A DNA stretch of 64,000 nt from CAYRVX01 sp964642165 (GTDB lineage Bacteria; Planctomycetota; Phycisphaerae; SM23-33): contig CAZXOC010000002.1 of assembly GCA_964642165.1 (NCBI GenBank), positions 14,422 to 78,421 of the forward strand, in the 5' to 3' direction. Positions 1 through 7,711 of this stretch are shown one piece after another. Made by a program: the position numbers and the translations under genes. The notes below the pieces were generated by a model, which was not told the origin of the DNA, made no database searches, and was given only the letters and a program-made list of their open reading frames with translations. Numbering within the stretch: the first letter of the stretch is position 1; each line of letters begins with the position of its first letter.

Positions 1-362
1 CTCAGCACCACGTTCCGCCCCCCGCGGAACGAGGCGACGTAGGCCCACGTGCCGGTCGCCTCCGGCACGAAGTGGACGCGCCACTTGGTGCCCTTGGCCG
101 CGCCGGTCTCGCCGGCCCGCCCGTCGGCGGCGTAGTAGCCCGGCACGACCACCTTCTTCTCGCCCTGCGAGAACGTCACGGTCAGGCAGTAGTCCGTGAA
201 GGGGTTCGGCGTGGCGCCCTCGCTCGTGGCGGGGCCGTCAAACGTCAGCGTGACGTTGTGCCACTTCTTCCGCTGTCCCGTGACGGCGGGCTCAGCGATG
301 GCGATGTGGGTAACGGCGACGAATACCAGTGCGATGATCAGCAGCCTCGGGCTGAGCGACAC
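1..362 (-). CDS. DUF5060-domain secreted protein, 3' part missing
   Basis: Reading leftward from a GTG at 360-362, about 120 codons run off the window start without a stop. The start is supported by AAGGAGA some 8 bases upstream. Residues 1-23 form a signal peptide (SLSPRLLIIALVFVAVTHIA followed by AIA). The mature part (KKWHNVTLTFDGPATSEG, later TKWRVHFVPEATGTWAYVAS) is the beta-sandwich DUF5060 domain that normally precedes a TIM-barrel glycoside-hydrolase-like domain; that catalytic part lies outside the window. The larger DUF5060 gene at 2765-4315 is a paralogue. A secreted or periplasmic glycan-related role is inferred from the family. The gene lies downstream of the isomerase/oxidoreductase fusion on the same strand, separated by the repeat array. 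Confidence 0.72.
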   Translation of the reverse strand, partial: MSLSPRLLIIALVFVAVTHIAIAEPAVTGQRKKWHNVTLTFDGPATSEGATPNPFTDYCLTVTFSQGEKKVVVPGYYAADGRAGETGAAKGTKWRVHFVPEATGTWAYVASFRGGRNVVL

Positions 363-433
363 GGCAGTTCTCCTTCTTCGTTCCGCCGGAAACGACCTCC
401 GACCCAAACCGAGTGCTCCACGCACTCCGCGAG

Positions 434-545
434 ATCCGTGCAATCTGTGTAATCCGTGAAATCTGTGGACACGTGGAATCCGTGGGATCTGTGGACACGT
501 GCAATCTGTGTAATCCGTGAAATCTGTGGACACATGGGATCCGCG
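434..545. repeat. Array of ATCYGTG units with a 36-bp direct repeat
   Basis: Nine ATC(C/T)GTG heptamers, plus a tenth degenerate unit (ATCCGCG), are packed into 110 bases between two minus-strand genes. Two 36-bp stretches, 437-472 and 498-533, are identical with a 61-bp period. The segment between them (473-497) is made of the same units in a different order. Similar 'ATCTGTGnAATCCGTG' text occurs between genes in other planctomycete and environmental assemblies as far as I remember, which I could not check. There is no reading frame of note and no clear hairpin. Confidence 0.85.
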
Positions 546-547
546 GA

Positions 548-2434
548 CTACTCCAGTTCCGGCTGGATGTCGACCCAGCCGCCGTCGTGCTCGTACGCGG
601 AGAGATACATCGCGTGGAGGATGGACTGGGTCCGTCGCGCGTCGCGGCCGGGGCAGGTCAGCTCGGCGCCGATGCGCACGGCCGCGGCGAAGTTGTCGGC
701 CGCGTTGACGTACTCGCTCTCCACCCGCTCGGGCGGCTCTTCCATCCACGCGCCGTCCAGGAAGTACTTGCAGACGGGGTGGTCGAACGGCCCGCCGGCG
801 GCCTGGAAGTACGCCCCGCCCGTTCCCGCGAGCTCCCAGTGGAGGTACCAGGTCTTCTGGGGGTAGCACGTCGTGGCCTGGAACGTGAGGGCGAGGTCGT
901 CGTCGTAGAGCCAGACGGCCAGGCCGAGGTCCTCGGCCTCGATGTCGTGGTTCTGCGTCCAGAGGTTGCAGCGGACCTTCCTGGGGATGCCGACGCAGAA
1001 GGCGACCTCGTCGATGTGGTGAATCGACTGGTTGCTGAGGACGCCGCCGCCGTCGAGGGCGCGGGTGCCGCGCCAGGCGCCGTTGGCCCGGAAGTAGTCC
1101 ATCGTTCGCAGCACCTTCAGCGAGCAGTTGCCGCTGAGCAGGCGCCCGAGTGCCCCGCCCTCCAGCGCCGCCTTGAGCGACAGCGTCGCCGACGTGTACC
1201 GCCGCCCGAAGTCCACGCCCAGCAGCAGGCCCCTTTCCTCGGCCAGGCGGATCATCGCGTCGCAGGCCTCGACACTCGCGTCCATGGGCTTGGTGGTCAG
1301 GACGTGCTTGCCGGCCTCGAGGGCCTGGAGGGCGACCTTGCCGTGGTTGCCCGTCTCGGTCAGGACGTAGACGACCTCGACCTCGTCGTGGTCGAGCCAC
1401 TCGCGAACGTCCACGCCGTAGGGCACGCCGAACTCCGTGCCGGTGCGCTCGGCGCGCTCCTCGCGGAGGTCGCAGACGCCGACGAGCCGGCACCCGCTGG
1501 TCTCGTGGACCTGGCGCGAGCGGTTGTGGCCCATGCCGAGGCCGACGACGGCGAAGCCGACCGGATCGTCCTCCCAGGAGCGCTCGTGGCCTTCGGAGGC
1601 CTTCGGCTCGTCGAACAGCCCCCCGGCCGCGGCCGTCGGCCAGGCCCTCTGTACGACCTCGACGGTCCGCCGGGACATCTCCTCGTTGCTCACCGAGCTG
1701 TCGGGGTTGTGCGTCTCGACGCTGACGGGCCCGTCGAGCCCGGCGTTGTCGCAGACCTGGAGCACCTTGCTGTAGGGGACGGTCTCGTCCGCCAGGCCCT
1801 CGACGGCGCCGCGGGCCTTGACGTGCAGCAGCCGGGCGTGCGGCGCCAGGCGACGGAGGTACGCGTCCTCGTCCTGCCGCCGCTCGTCGCAGTCCCACGC
1901 GTTGTGGACGTCCCAGGCCAGCCCCCACTGCGGCACGCCGAGCGCCTCGGCGATCGTCAGCACCTCATCCGGCGTAACGCCGCAGTTCTCGAAGGCCAGG
2001 ACCAGCCCGGCGGCCCGGGCCCGCTCCGCCAGCGGGCCGAACAGGTCCAGCACCTTCTGCTGCTCGTCGGGGCGGACGGCGAGTTCCCCGGCCAGCTCCG
2101 CCGGCGGCTGCCAGTAGAAGAAGCTCCGCACCAGCCGGCAGTCCACGGCGTCGGCCAGGCGGATGATTCCCTCGAGCTTGTCGGCCTCGGCCTGCCGGCG
2201 GTCGGCGTCGGGCAGGTGCACCTTGGCCAGCGACGACTCGAGGCAGCCCACCTTCATGTCGTGGTCGTCCAGGAGCCGCTTCAGCTCGGGCAGTCTGTCG
2301 GGGTCCAGCGCCTCGGCGGCCTTGCCGAGCACGCGCCCGCGAAGGTCCACGTACTCCAGCCCCCACTCCTTGAGGACGGGCAGGCCTTGGGCGATGTCCA
2401 CCCCCAGCTCGTCGGTGAAGATCGACGGGAACAT
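548..2434 (-). CDS. Fusion: sugar phosphate isomerase/epimerase-like TIM barrel + Gfo/Idh/MocA oxidoreductase
   Basis: 628 residues in one frame. Residues 1 to about 275 are a xylose-isomerase-like TIM barrel (start MFPSIFTDELGVDIAQGL, inner acidic strands such as LAFENCGVTPDE and GPVSVETHNPD). After a linker (KASEGHERSWEDD, about 277-290), residues 293-628 are a Gfo/Idh/MocA dehydrogenase: Rossmann start GFAVVGLGMGHNRS, the usual EKP motif as TTKPMDAS, and the helix-strand GGGVLSNQSIHHIDEV typical of the substrate domain. No signal peptide, so cytoplasmic. The two families are usually separate neighbours in sugar or inositol catabolism; here they would form a bifunctional NAD(P)-dependent enzyme. 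The substrate is unknown. The start has TAAGGAGAG nine bases upstream and a good promoter further up. Confidence 0.87.
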   Translation of the reverse strand: MFPSIFTDELGVDIAQGLPVLKEWGLEYVDLRGRVLGKAAEALDPDRLPELKRLLDDHDMKVGCLESSLAKVHLPDADRRQAEADKLEGIIRLADAVDCRLVRSFFYWQPPAELAGELAVRPDEQQKVLDLFGPLAERARAAGLVLAFENCGVTPDEVLTIAEALGVPQWGLAWDVHNAWDCDERRQDEDAYLRRLAPHARLLHVKARGAVEGLADETVPYSKVLQVCDNAGLDGPVSVETHNPDSSVSNEEMSRRTVEVVQRAWPTAAAGGLFDEPKASEGHERSWEDDPVGFAVVGLGMGHNRSRQVHETSGCRLVGVCDLREERAERTGTEFGVPYGVDVREWLDHDEVEVVYVLTETGNHGKVALQALEAGKHVLTTKPMDASVEACDAMIRLAEERGLLLGVDFGRRYTSATLSLKAALEGGALGRLLSGNCSLKVLRTMDYFRANGAWRGTRALDGGGVLSNQSIHHIDEVAFCVGIPRKVRCNLWTQNHDIEAEDLGLAVWLYDDDLALTFQATTCYPQKTWYLHWELAGTGGAYFQAAGGPFDHPVCKYFLDGAWMEEPPERVESEYVNAADNFAAAVRIGAELTCPGRDARRTQSILHAMYLSAYEHDGGWVDIQPELE

Positions 2435-2486
2435 GGTCTCTCCTTACGGCAGTCCACCTCGGGCCACGCTGCGTTCCGGAGGCGTG

Positions 2487-2515
2487 AGCCTACCGCATTC
2501 CCGCAGCGCGTTCAA
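2487..2515 (-). promoter_or_regulatory. Promoter for the isomerase/oxidoreductase fusion
   Basis: On the minus strand TTGAAC (2515-2510), a 17-base spacer and TAGGCT (2492-2487) fit a sigma-70 promoter and lie about 55 bases before the start codon at 2434. The same -10 hexamer TAGGCT recurs at 8169-8174. Confidence 0.55.
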
Positions 2516-2595
2516 TGCCGGCGGCGGGCCTTCCGGCCGAGCGGTGCGCAACGCCGGGCGGACACACCGCCCTCGCCCGAGCAGCGGCGAAGAAC

Positions 2596-2624
2596 TGCCC
2601 TCGCCGGCACATTCCGGTATGATG
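2596..2624 (+). promoter_or_regulatory. Promoter for the leader peptide and DUF5060 gene
   Basis: CTGCCC (2596-2601), a 17-base spacer and TATGAT (2619-2624). The expected transcript start near 2631 is about 36 bases upstream of the ATG at 2667. It is divergent from the promoter at 2487-2515. Confidence 0.5.
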
Positions 2625-2666
2625 CAGCGCGGCCCGGGCGGCGGCCGACTCGGATGGGGAAGAGAG

Positions 2667-2768
2667 ATGGTCGTTCGTGCCCTGATCGTCGCGCTGTGTC
2701 TCGGCGCCACGTCCGCGTGGGCGATGGTGGCAACGAACCCCGGCCCGGCCGGAAAGGAGCACACATGA
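2667..2768 (+). CDS. 33-residue signal-peptide-like ORF coupled to the DUF5060 gene
   Basis: ATG at 2667 has a purine-rich GGGGAAGAGAG just upstream and encodes MVVRALIVALCLGATSAWA followed by MVATNPGPAGKEHT. The stop TGA (2766-2768) overlaps the next gene's ATG (2765-2767) in an ATGA, the classic translational-coupling arrangement. The ribosome binding site of the next gene lies inside this ORF. The first 19 residues are a perfect-looking Sec signal with an A-x-A cleavage site, so a 14-residue peptide would be released. It could be a secreted micro-peptide, a coupling leader, or the relic of an upstream start or frameshifted gene; I do not recognise it. Confidence 0.45.
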   Translation: MVVRALIVALCLGATSAWAMVATNPGPAGKEHT

Positions 2769-4315
2769 CTGAGGGGAACGCAGCGGGCCCTGCCCTGGCC
2801 CTGCGGGCGGCGCTTCTCACCGCCCTCGCCGCGGCGCCCTGCGCAGCCGAGGACGTCGGCGAGAGGACGGGACGGATGTGGCACCCCTGCGTCGAGTGGA
2901 GCCGGCGCAATCCGTCGTGGGAGGGCAACCCGTTCGACGTGGTCGCCACGGTGACGTTCCGCCACGCCGACAGCGGCGAGCGGCGAGCCACGGAGATGTT
3001 CTACGTCGGCGACAAGACCTGGCGGTTCCGCTTCGCCGGCACGCGGCTGGGGCGCTGGGCCTTCCGCTCGACAAGCAGGGACCCGCAGCTCGACGGGCTG
3101 ACGGGCACGGTAATCGTCAAGCCCAATCCCGACGACGACGCGGCCGGCTTCCTGACGCACAAGGGCAATCGATTCGCCCGACACGTCGGCAACGACGGCC
3201 GCCTCGAAGCGTACCGCTTTACCGTATACATGAACCGTGTGGAGTTCACCGGCCGACTGATCGGGCTGCCCGACGAACCGGAGCGGCTTCGCGCCTACGT
3301 GGAGGACGCCAGGCGGCACGGCTTCGGCGCCATCTTCGTCCACGTGGTCAACAGTTGGTTCCAGTACGGCGCGCGGAAGTACATCGACCACAAGAGCGTC
3401 GACCCCGACCCCAAGACCTTCGCCGCGCTCGAGGAGGCGATCCGCACGGCTCGCGGGCTCGGCTGCCGCGTGCATTTCTGGGCCTGGGGCGACCAGTCGC
3501 GCAGGTGGACGCCGATCGGCGTCGGGGGCATCAACGGCCCGGCCGACCGGCGGCTGCAACGCTACATCGCCGCGCGGCTCGGCCCGATGGTCGGCTGGTC
3601 GATGGGGTACGGCTTCGATCTGCACGAGTGGACGAAGCCCGCTCAGCTCGACGCGTGGGCCAAGTATCTCCACGAGCACATGGGCTGGGACCACTTGCTG
3701 TGCACGCGCGGGCACAGGCTGGCCGGCAGCAGGAACAACATGGACTCCTACGACGGCTTCGGGCGATCGGTGGGTCTGGCCACCAGCGCCCACGGGCCCA
3801 AGGACTACCACGAGATCGTCAGGCACCTCGACAGCGATGCAGCCCGGCCTCATTTCTACGAGGAGCGCCACAGTTACCTGCGGGAGGGCTTCCGGTTGGA
3901 CATGCGGGGGACGCGGCGGCTGGTGTGGTGGCAGACGCTGGCCGGCGGCATGGGGGGCTTCTTCGGCTTCTACCCGAACAGCAAGCACCCGTACCCCAAC
4001 CCCGAGCAGCTCCGCTGCGCGAGCGAGTTCTGGCACAAACGGTTCCTTCTCGAGATGGTCCGGGCCAACGAGCTGACGGATGGGTACGCCCTGAGGACGC
4101 CCGACCGCCGCCGTTTCGTCTTCTACCGAGAAGACGCCGCCGCGATCGCCGTCGATCTGACGAAGGCGCCCGCCCCACTGCCCGCCGTGGCCGTCGACGC
4201 CGCCAAGGCCTACAAGGAGATCGACCTCGGCAAGCTGACGCCCGGCAAGCACACGCTGAAGCTGCCCCGCAAGAGCGACTGGGCCGTCGCCGTCGGGACG
4301 TTCGACGCCAGGTGA
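2765..4315 (+). CDS. DUF5060 + TIM-barrel glycoside-hydrolase-like secreted protein
   Basis: 516 residues. Start ATG at 2765 has AAAGGAG five bases upstream. Residues 1-29 are a signal peptide (ALRAALLTALAAAPCAAED). Residues 35-125 are the DUF5060 beta-sandwich (CVEWSRRNPSWEGNPFDVVA, YVGDKTWRFRFAGTRLGRW). A catalytic-type barrel follows (YIDHKSVDPDP, VHFWAWGDQSRRW, WSMGYGFDLHEWTKP, MDSYDGFGRS, PHFYEERHSYL, WWQTLAGGMGGFFGFYPN) and a small C-terminal beta domain (VDLGKLTPGKHTLKLP-like). Members of this family are putative exported glycoside hydrolases; the substrate is not known. Acidic residues at FDLHEW and YEERH are candidates for catalysis. Paralogue of the cut gene at the window start. Confidence 0.82.
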   Translation: MTEGNAAGPALALRAALLTALAAAPCAAEDVGERTGRMWHPCVEWSRRNPSWEGNPFDVVATVTFRHADSGERRATEMFYVGDKTWRFRFAGTRLGRWAFRSTSRDPQLDGLTGTVIVKPNPDDDAAGFLTHKGNRFARHVGNDGRLEAYRFTVYMNRVEFTGRLIGLPDEPERLRAYVEDARRHGFGAIFVHVVNSWFQYGARKYIDHKSVDPDPKTFAALEEAIRTARGLGCRVHFWAWGDQSRRWTPIGVGGINGPADRRLQRYIAARLGPMVGWSMGYGFDLHEWTKPAQLDAWAKYLHEHMGWDHLLCTRGHRLAGSRNNMDSYDGFGRSVGLATSAHGPKDYHEIVRHLDSDAARPHFYEERHSYLREGFRLDMRGTRRLVWWQTLAGGMGGFFGFYPNSKHPYPNPEQLRCASEFWHKRFLLEMVRANELTDGYALRTPDRRRFVFYREDAAAIAVDLTKAPAPLPAVAVDAAKAYKEIDLGKLTPGKHTLKLPRKSDWAVAVGTFDAR

Positions 4316-4366
4316 CCCGCACGGCGATGCCTCGCTGTCAGCGGCCCACGCTCAACTCGGGGACTG

Positions 4367-4398
4367 CCGATCGGACTGACGCCGGGAACATCGGTTTT
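4367..4398 (+). terminator. Weak stem plus T-tract between convergent genes
   Basis: CCGAT (4367-4371) pairs with ATCGG (4390-4394), followed by TTTT (4395-4398), just after the DUF5060 gene and before the converging propeller gene. The stem is short and the loop long, so this is only a candidate. Confidence 0.25.
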
Positions 4399-4402
4399 GC
4401 GC

Positions 4403-6664
4403 CTACTCCGCCGGCGCGGCGGGACCCCGGTAGACCGAGCCGCCGAACGTCGTCACGACGATGTGCTCGGCGTCGCCGGGCAGGAAGTGCACGCGCTGGA
4501 TGTTCGAGAACGGCAACCTGGAGAACGGCTGCCAGGTCGCGCCGTCGTCGCGGCTGAGCCACAGGCCCGCGCTGTCCCGCGGCACGCCCTCGGTGAGCGT
4601 CATGTAGATCCAGCCCGCACGGCCGGGGTGGTAGAACGCCCCGAAGTGCTCCGGCCCCCTCTGCGCGAGCCGCTTCCAGGTGGCCCCGCCGTCGGTCGTG
4701 CGGTACAGCCCTCCCTCCGGCCGGCCGCGGGAGTTCGCCGCCGACAGCAGGATCGTCCCGCTGAGCTTTGGATGGACCGTGAAGTCCTTCGGCCAGCGCA
4801 CGCCCAGGGAGCCGGTGACCTTCGACCAGCTCTCGCCGCGATCCGCCGAACGGTACAGCCCGACGCCGTCGGCCGTGAAGCCCCCGCCGGGCCGGCGCTT
4901 CGCCGTCACCAGGACGAAGAGCCCGCCGTCGGCGTGACGCTGAATCCTGCAGCAGCGCATGTTCTTCGGATGGCCCAGGCTGCGGCTCTTCGGAGCCCAC
5001 GTCGCGCCGCCATCGTCGCTGCGGTAGACGCCCATCTCGAAGAGCGAGGCATACAGCCGCCGCCGGCCCTTTGGCGACGTCGGATCGAGCACGACCGACA
5101 GGCACGGCGCCTCGGGCAGCTTCGCCTTCCGCCACGTTTGCCCGAAGTCATCGCTGCGAGCCACGCCGCCGGACATCCGCACGCGGTGCCGCCCGTGGAT
5201 GATGTTCCCGTTCGGGATGTCGTGCGTGTTGGACATCGCCGCCCAGATCCGTCCCGGCACGTCGGGGTCGAACGCCAGCTCGTATGTGGTGTTCCGCCAC
5301 GGCAGGGCCCACCCGCCCCAGATCCAGGTCCGCCCGGCGTCGAGGCTGCGCGCCAGGCCGATGTCCGTGTAGCAGATGTAGTGCCGCCGGGGCTCGTGCG
5401 GGTCGGCGTAGTAGTTCCACGTGCTGGTGACGACCAGCCCGTTGTTGCGCCAGGCGGCCTGCGCGCCGCGCCCGCCGGCCCGCGCGCCGGTGTGGCCGAC
5501 GTGCCACGTCCGCCCGCCGTCGTCCGTGCGGTACAGGAACATGCCCGTGGACATCATCACCACGTTCGGGTCGGCCGGGCTGACGACGAAGCTTGACGGC
5601 ACGCTCTGCCAGCGCTGGCCGATCGCCTTGGCGAGCCAGTCATCCGCGACGTTGTACTGCCGGAAGCGCGGGTCGGAGAAGAGCACGGCCCGCCAGTGCT
5701 TGCCGGCGTCGTCGGTGCGATAGACGGTCGCGTGGTTCGGGGGGAAGTAGCTCGTGCCCGCGTCGTGGACGTAGGCGACGCTCGGCCGCCTGTTCGTCGT
5801 GCGGACGTACCGGTAGCGCGGCACCTCGCCGTGAGCCCACTTGCTCGCGCGCTTCGTCTGCACGTTCAGGCCGTTCATGCACCGGCGCCACGTGCGGCCG
5901 TGGTCCGTCGAGACGTATACGCCGCCGGCCAGCTTGCCGCCGACGAGCCTGCACGCCACCGTGGCGTAGAGGAACGTCACCTTGGCGTCCGAGCCGACGG
6001 CGAAGCTCAGCAGCGGCTGGTCCGGCAGCCCGCGCCCGAACCGCTCGAAGCGCGTGCCCCCCTGCCCGGAGAGGAACACGCCGTCGATGGTGCCGACGTA
6101 GTAGCCGGGGGTGGCGAGGAGGTCCCTTCGATCGGCGCCCATGCCGATCGGCGTGCCGGTAACCCCCCGGCACGTGACCCACGTCTTCCCGCCGTCGGCC
6201 GTCGTGTACAGCCCCCCGGCGGCGCCGACGAACAGGTGCGTCCCCTCCTCGTCCGGGTCGATCCAGAGGAAGCTCAACCGCCCGCGCCAGGGCGGCTTGC
6301 CGCCCAGCGGCCGCCACGTCACGCCGTAGTCATCGCTGACGTGCAGCCGGCCGCTCCAGCCGCTGCCCGCGTAGATCCGCCCCGGACGTCTCGGGTCGAA
6401 CACCGGCGAGCAGGACGTGCAGCCGCGGAGCTGCGCGTGGTGGATCATCCGCCACGAGCGCCCGCCGTCGCGCGAGACGTACGCCCCGCTCATGTCGCAG
6501 TTGACCATCGCGGCGTTGGCGTCGTGGGGGGAGCCAGCCAAGCTGAACAGCGCCCCACCGCCGCACAGGCCCACCGGGCGCCAGGGGTCGTCTGTCGCCA
6601 CGGCACTCGCTCCCGTCGCCAGATACGTCGCCAGCGCGAGGGCCCGGCTCGCCGTCGTTCGCAT
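4403..6664 (-). CDS. Exported BNR/Asp-box beta-propeller protein
   Basis: 753 residues with an N-terminal signal peptide (about 1-23, ending ASAVA). The rest is a series of Asp-box repeats of the form SxDxGxTW. I count twelve: for example YVSRDGGRSW, YVSTDHGRTW, YRTDDGGRTW, ARSDDFGQTW, YRSDDGGATW, YRTTDGGATW, LSRDDGATW. This number fits two stacked propellers of the sortilin/Ycf48/exo-sialidase-like class. No sialidase catalytic Arg triad or Tyr/Glu pair is obvious, so a binding or structural role, or an uncharacterised glycosidase, is more likely. A GAGGAG seven bases before ATG supports the start. The promoter region upstream is hidden by the N gap. Confidence 0.82.
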   Translation of the reverse strand: MRTTASRALALATYLATGASAVATDDPWRPVGLCGGGALFSLAGSPHDANAAMVNCDMSGAYVSRDGGRSWRMIHHAQLRGCTSCSPVFDPRRPGRIYAGSGWSGRLHVSDDYGVTWRPLGGKPPWRGRLSFLWIDPDEEGTHLFVGAAGGLYTTADGGKTWVTCRGVTGTPIGMGADRRDLLATPGYYVGTIDGVFLSGQGGTRFERFGRGLPDQPLLSFAVGSDAKVTFLYATVACRLVGGKLAGGVYVSTDHGRTWRRCMNGLNVQTKRASKWAHGEVPRYRYVRTTNRRPSVAYVHDAGTSYFPPNHATVYRTDDAGKHWRAVLFSDPRFRQYNVADDWLAKAIGQRWQSVPSSFVVSPADPNVVMMSTGMFLYRTDDGGRTWHVGHTGARAGGRGAQAAWRNNGLVVTSTWNYYADPHEPRRHYICYTDIGLARSLDAGRTWIWGGWALPWRNTTYELAFDPDVPGRIWAAMSNTHDIPNGNIIHGRHRVRMSGGVARSDDFGQTWRKAKLPEAPCLSVVLDPTSPKGRRRLYASLFEMGVYRSDDGGATWAPKSRSLGHPKNMRCCRIQRHADGGLFVLVTAKRRPGGGFTADGVGLYRSADRGESWSKVTGSLGVRWPKDFTVHPKLSGTILLSAANSRGRPEGGLYRTTDGGATWKRLAQRGPEHFGAFYHPGRAGWIYMTLTEGVPRDSAGLWLSRDDGATWQPFSRLPFSNIQRVHFLPGDAEHIVVTTFGGSVYRGPAAPAE

Positions 6665-6719
6665 GCTCGTCTCCTCTCAGGGCCCGCCGGTTGGGGAGAG
6701 CATCCCCCGGCCGCGATCA

Positions 6720-6819
6720 NNNNNNNNNNNNNNNNNNNNNNNNNNNNNNNNNNNNNNNNNNNNNNNNNNNNNNNNNNNNNNNNNNNNNNNNNNNNNNNNN
6801 NNNNNNNNNNNNNNNNNNN
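6720..6819. other. Assembly gap of 100 N
   Basis: Exactly 100 N, the usual arbitrary gap size of a scaffolder. It removes the 3' end of the pseudopilin gene, the end of the intergenic region, and anything upstream of the propeller gene. True length and even adjacency are unknown. Confidence 0.99.
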
Positions 6820-7493
6820 AACAGCTCGAGCTTGCCGTCGGCGTTCTTCTTCGAGATGACCTCGGAGTAGGTCCGCGTCCGGACGTGCCCGTCGGCCATG
6901 ATGAACGCGCAGCGCCCCTGCTTCTCCTTCGCGACCTGATCGTAGCGCCTCATGTGCCCGCGAGGCCAGTCGCCGGGGGTGACCATCGCCTCGATGATGG
7001 CCGGCTCCTCGGTGATCCAGGAGCAGTGGCCGACCAGCGCGGTGTTGGGGGGGTCCTTGATCTCGTACGGCGTGACGACCTTGTCGTCCTTGGTCAGCGT
7101 GTCGTTGAAGCCGTAGCCGCAGTGGACCTTGCCCGCCAGCCCGCGGTCGGGGTCGCTGGGGCAGACGTACATATCCGGGCGCTTGTTGCCGTACTTGTAG
7201 ACCTTGTTGCACCACCACTTCGGCGTCGACTCGTCCCCCGGCAGCATGTCGTTGGCGTCGATGTTATGGTAGGTGACCGTCTGGATGTCGTTCATCGGCA
7301 GCTCGTCGTCGCAGCGGGAGTAGTAGCCCTGGATGGCCTTATTGATCAGGTTGAGCTGGTTCTGGCACCTCGTCTCGTTCGCGAGGTCCTTCACCGTCAC
7401 GAACGAGGGCATCATGGTGCCCACCAGCAGGGCCATGATCCCCACGACCACCAGCAGCTCCACGAGCGTGAACGCCTGTGCCGAGCGATTCAT
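6820..7493 (-). CDS. Type II secretion-like pseudopilin (prepilin N-methylation motif), 3' end in gap
   Basis: About 225 residues are visible before the N gap. The N-terminus QAFTLVELLVVVGIMALLVG is the class III prepilin signal with conserved Glu5 after the cleavage point, so it is processed by prepilin peptidase and anchored in the inner membrane. The body has paired cysteines around CNKVYKYGNKRPDMYVCPSD and ends near the ADGHV element seen in the large planctomycete family of DUF1559-like and H-X9-DG pseudopilins. GGAGG eight bases before ATG supports the start. It stands alone, without other secretion genes, as these proteins usually do. Function is unknown. Confidence 0.82.
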
Positions 7494-7555
7494 GCATATA
7501 TCCTCCGCCTCCCGGCCTGACCGGGGGGAAGCAGCACTCGAACCACGTTACCTGC

Positions 7556-7561
7556 ATTGTA
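7556..7561 (-). promoter_or_regulatory. -10 element of the pseudopilin gene
   Basis: TACAAT on the minus strand about 62 bases before the start at 7493. A weak CTGGAC lies 19 bases upstream, so only the -10 is convincing. Confidence 0.35.
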
Positions 7562-7628
7562 CCGGATGGCTCGCGCCCGGTCCAGCGCCCGGGGCCGGCG
7601 TGCCCGCGCGCCGGGGCGTAGAGACAAG

Positions 7629-7654
7629 CGGCCGCGCTGCAGCCAGCGCGGCCG
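7629..7654 (-). terminator. Perfect 11-bp GC hairpin after rplU
   Basis: CGGCCGCGCTG (7629-7639) and CAGCGCGGCCG (7644-7654) pair without mismatch across a four-base loop, 57 bases past the rplU stop. There is no U-tract, so it may be a terminator of the stem-only type common in GC-rich genomes or an RNA stabiliser. The rest of 7494-7711 holds only the pseudopilin promoter. Confidence 0.55.
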
Positions 7655-7711
7655 AGAGGTCCAGATCCCGCGCCCGCTCGCGGCGCGGCGAGCGACCCGA
7701 GCCCGGGCGCG

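Noticed and set aside
434..545. CRISPR array
   Set aside because: The 36-bp repeats are only two, the spacer between them is built from the same units, and no cas gene is near.
2436..4252. 602-codon minus-strand open frame over the DUF5060 gene
   Set aside because: Shadow frame; no homology pattern, and it lies opposite a gene with signal peptide and conserved motifs.
587..4315. 1242-codon plus-strand open frame
   Set aside because: Only its 3' part (2765-4315) is a gene. The 5' part is the antisense of the isomerase/oxidoreductase fusion and has Arg/Val/Gly-rich, non-folding composition caused by high GC.
7494..7560. tRNA-like GGTTCGAG stretch on the minus strand near 7540
   Set aside because: No acceptor stem or anticodon arm can be formed around it.
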